64,000 nucleotides of DNA from CBDHHC01 sp965263345 (GTDB lineage Bacteria; Pseudomonadota; Alphaproteobacteria; Rhizobiales; CBDHHC01). Under the pieces are notes generated by a model. It had not been told where the DNA came from. It worked only from the letters and a program-made list of their open reading frames with translations, and ran no database searches. The position numbers and the translations under genes were made by a program. Position 1 is the stretch's first letter. Every line of letters starts with the position of its first letter. Of this stretch, positions 63,538 through 64,000 are shown one piece after another. The stretch is taken from the NCBI GenBank assembly GCA_965263345.1, contig CBDHHC010000006.1:310001-374000 (forward strand), in the 5' to 3' direction.

Positions 63538-64000
63538 ATGGTAGATGATAAAGATAAACCTTTGGGATCAAAGAACCTGTCTGATCAAGATCATCTTAAG
63601 TCCAAACGGCCGACCGCAACACTCGAGTTGAAAGCTGAAGACGTAACATCTGAGGCAAAAGAAGGTGATTTTGCCAAATCTACTAACATTTCAAATGAAG
63701 ACGAAATAGACCTTCAAAAAGAGAATGAAACAGAAACTGCAAAAGACACAAAATTTAAAAGCCAAGATATTCCAGTTGTTTCGTCACATATTTTTTCAGG
63801 CCTCATTGGTGGATTTATTGCGTTTGGAAGTATTTTAGGTGCTCAATATTTAGGCTTGGTTTCGAATAATGCTTCCAATCAGGTTTTTGAACCTCAATTC
63901 GTTGAGGAGCTCACAAGCAAGATGGACCGCATTGAACAACGAGCTGAGAAAACTATTCAGCAGAGTGCAGAAAAAGCTGTTCAGGGGTATGCAGATCGTT
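63538..64000 (+). CDS. mitofilin-like membrane protein, 5-prime part
   Basis: Starts at an ATG with GGAGA about 10 bases upstream and runs off the window after 154 residues. The first 80 residues are charged and low complexity, then a single membrane helix (about 82-103, FSGLIGGFIAFGSILGAQYL) and the start of a coiled coil (DRIEQRAEKTIQQSAEKAVQ). In alphaproteobacteria a mitofilin/Mic60-like gene stands right after hemD, and this layout fits. Such proteins shape inner-membrane folds. Confidence 0.75.
   Translation, partial: MVDDKDKPLGSKNLSDQDHLKSKRPTATLELKAEDVTSEAKEGDFAKSTNISNEDEIDLQKENETETAKDTKFKSQDIPVVSSHIFSGLIGGFIAFGSILGAQYLGLVSNNASNQVFEPQFVEELTSKMDRIEQRAEKTIQQSAEKAVQGYADR

Noticed and set aside
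1..64000. tRNA or rRNA genes
   Set aside because: I looked for T-loop and rRNA-like stretches on both strands and saw none; a tRNAscan run would be needed to be sure.

Overview
The window reads as a chromosomal segment of a low-GC (roughly 40 percent G+C by eye) alphaproteobacterium. The evidence is the content and order of genes: sdhC-sdhD-sdhA-sdhB, rpmI-rplT-pheS-pheT, divergent tsaD and hemC followed by hemD and a mitofilin-like gene, htpX next to a DUF1674/SDHAF4 gene and rsmB, plus DUF1737, DUF2939 and NsrR-like proteins. A Rhodospirillales/Kiloniellales-like affiliation is a guess. No rRNA, tRNA, CRISPR array, transposase or phage gene was found.

Layout. 1-6 kb: end of asd, a double-AAA+ ATPase, pdxY, a CitE/malyl-CoA-lyase-like gene with a DUF1737 partner, and one unknown protein. 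6-9.5 kb: the succinate dehydrogenase operon, whose sdhB is frame-broken. 9.5-13.8 kb: a ribose-type sugar ABC importer behind a LacI-type palindrome, flanked by two copies of a structured repeat. 14-16.7 kb: a DUF2939 gene, a long non-coding stretch with a good promoter and terminator, and a histone-like Lys/Ala repeat protein. 16.7-25 kb: cobalamin-binding protein, SUFU-domain protein, ChaN-like protein, carA, YqeY, an ATP-grasp/Mur-ligase pair and an L,D-transpeptidase. 25.4-31.8 kb: two secreted SUMF1/FGE-like proteins, then a 1165-residue polymorphic toxin with a PD-(D/E)XK-like C-terminus and an adjacent immunity-like gene. 31.8-37.6 kb: an FMN glutamate-synthase-like protein, a small NO-response module (NsrR-like regulator, truncated haemoglobin, micro-membrane protein), VOC and EthD proteins, and a broken HD phosphohydrolase. 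38.2-40.7 kb: a gene graveyard with a wrecked MerR/TipAS regulator and a degenerate duplication of neighbouring DNA. 40.7-45.1 kb: the pheT-pheS-rplT-rpmI cluster. 45.5-50 kb: candidate sRNA, GGDEF protein, patatin, a CD-NTase-like protein with altered catalytic residues, and a VanZ-like gene. 50-64 kb: rsmB, htpX, DUF1674, a TadG-like vWA protein, acs, a TPR-sulfotransferase, DUF1761, EVE, YciI, gpsA, tsaD, hemC, hemD and a mitofilin-like start.

A recurring oddity is the number of single-base indels in otherwise well-conserved genes: sdhB twice, the sugar permease, the truncated haemoglobin, the HD gene twice, pheT, the TadG-like gene and a small gene at 33.5 kb. Several lie in short homopolymers, and pheT is normally essential, so many are probably sequence errors. 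The 38.2-40.7 kb tract is different: it carries many substitutions as well as indels and looks like true decay.

The best candidates for something new are the structured repeat pair around the sugar ABC island (paired stem arms, equal spacing), the ATP-grasp plus Mur-ligase pair, the SUMF1-like pair next to the toxin/immunity locus, the CD-NTase-like protein beside a patatin, and two candidate non-coding RNAs at about 15.0-15.3 and 45.55-45.7 kb.
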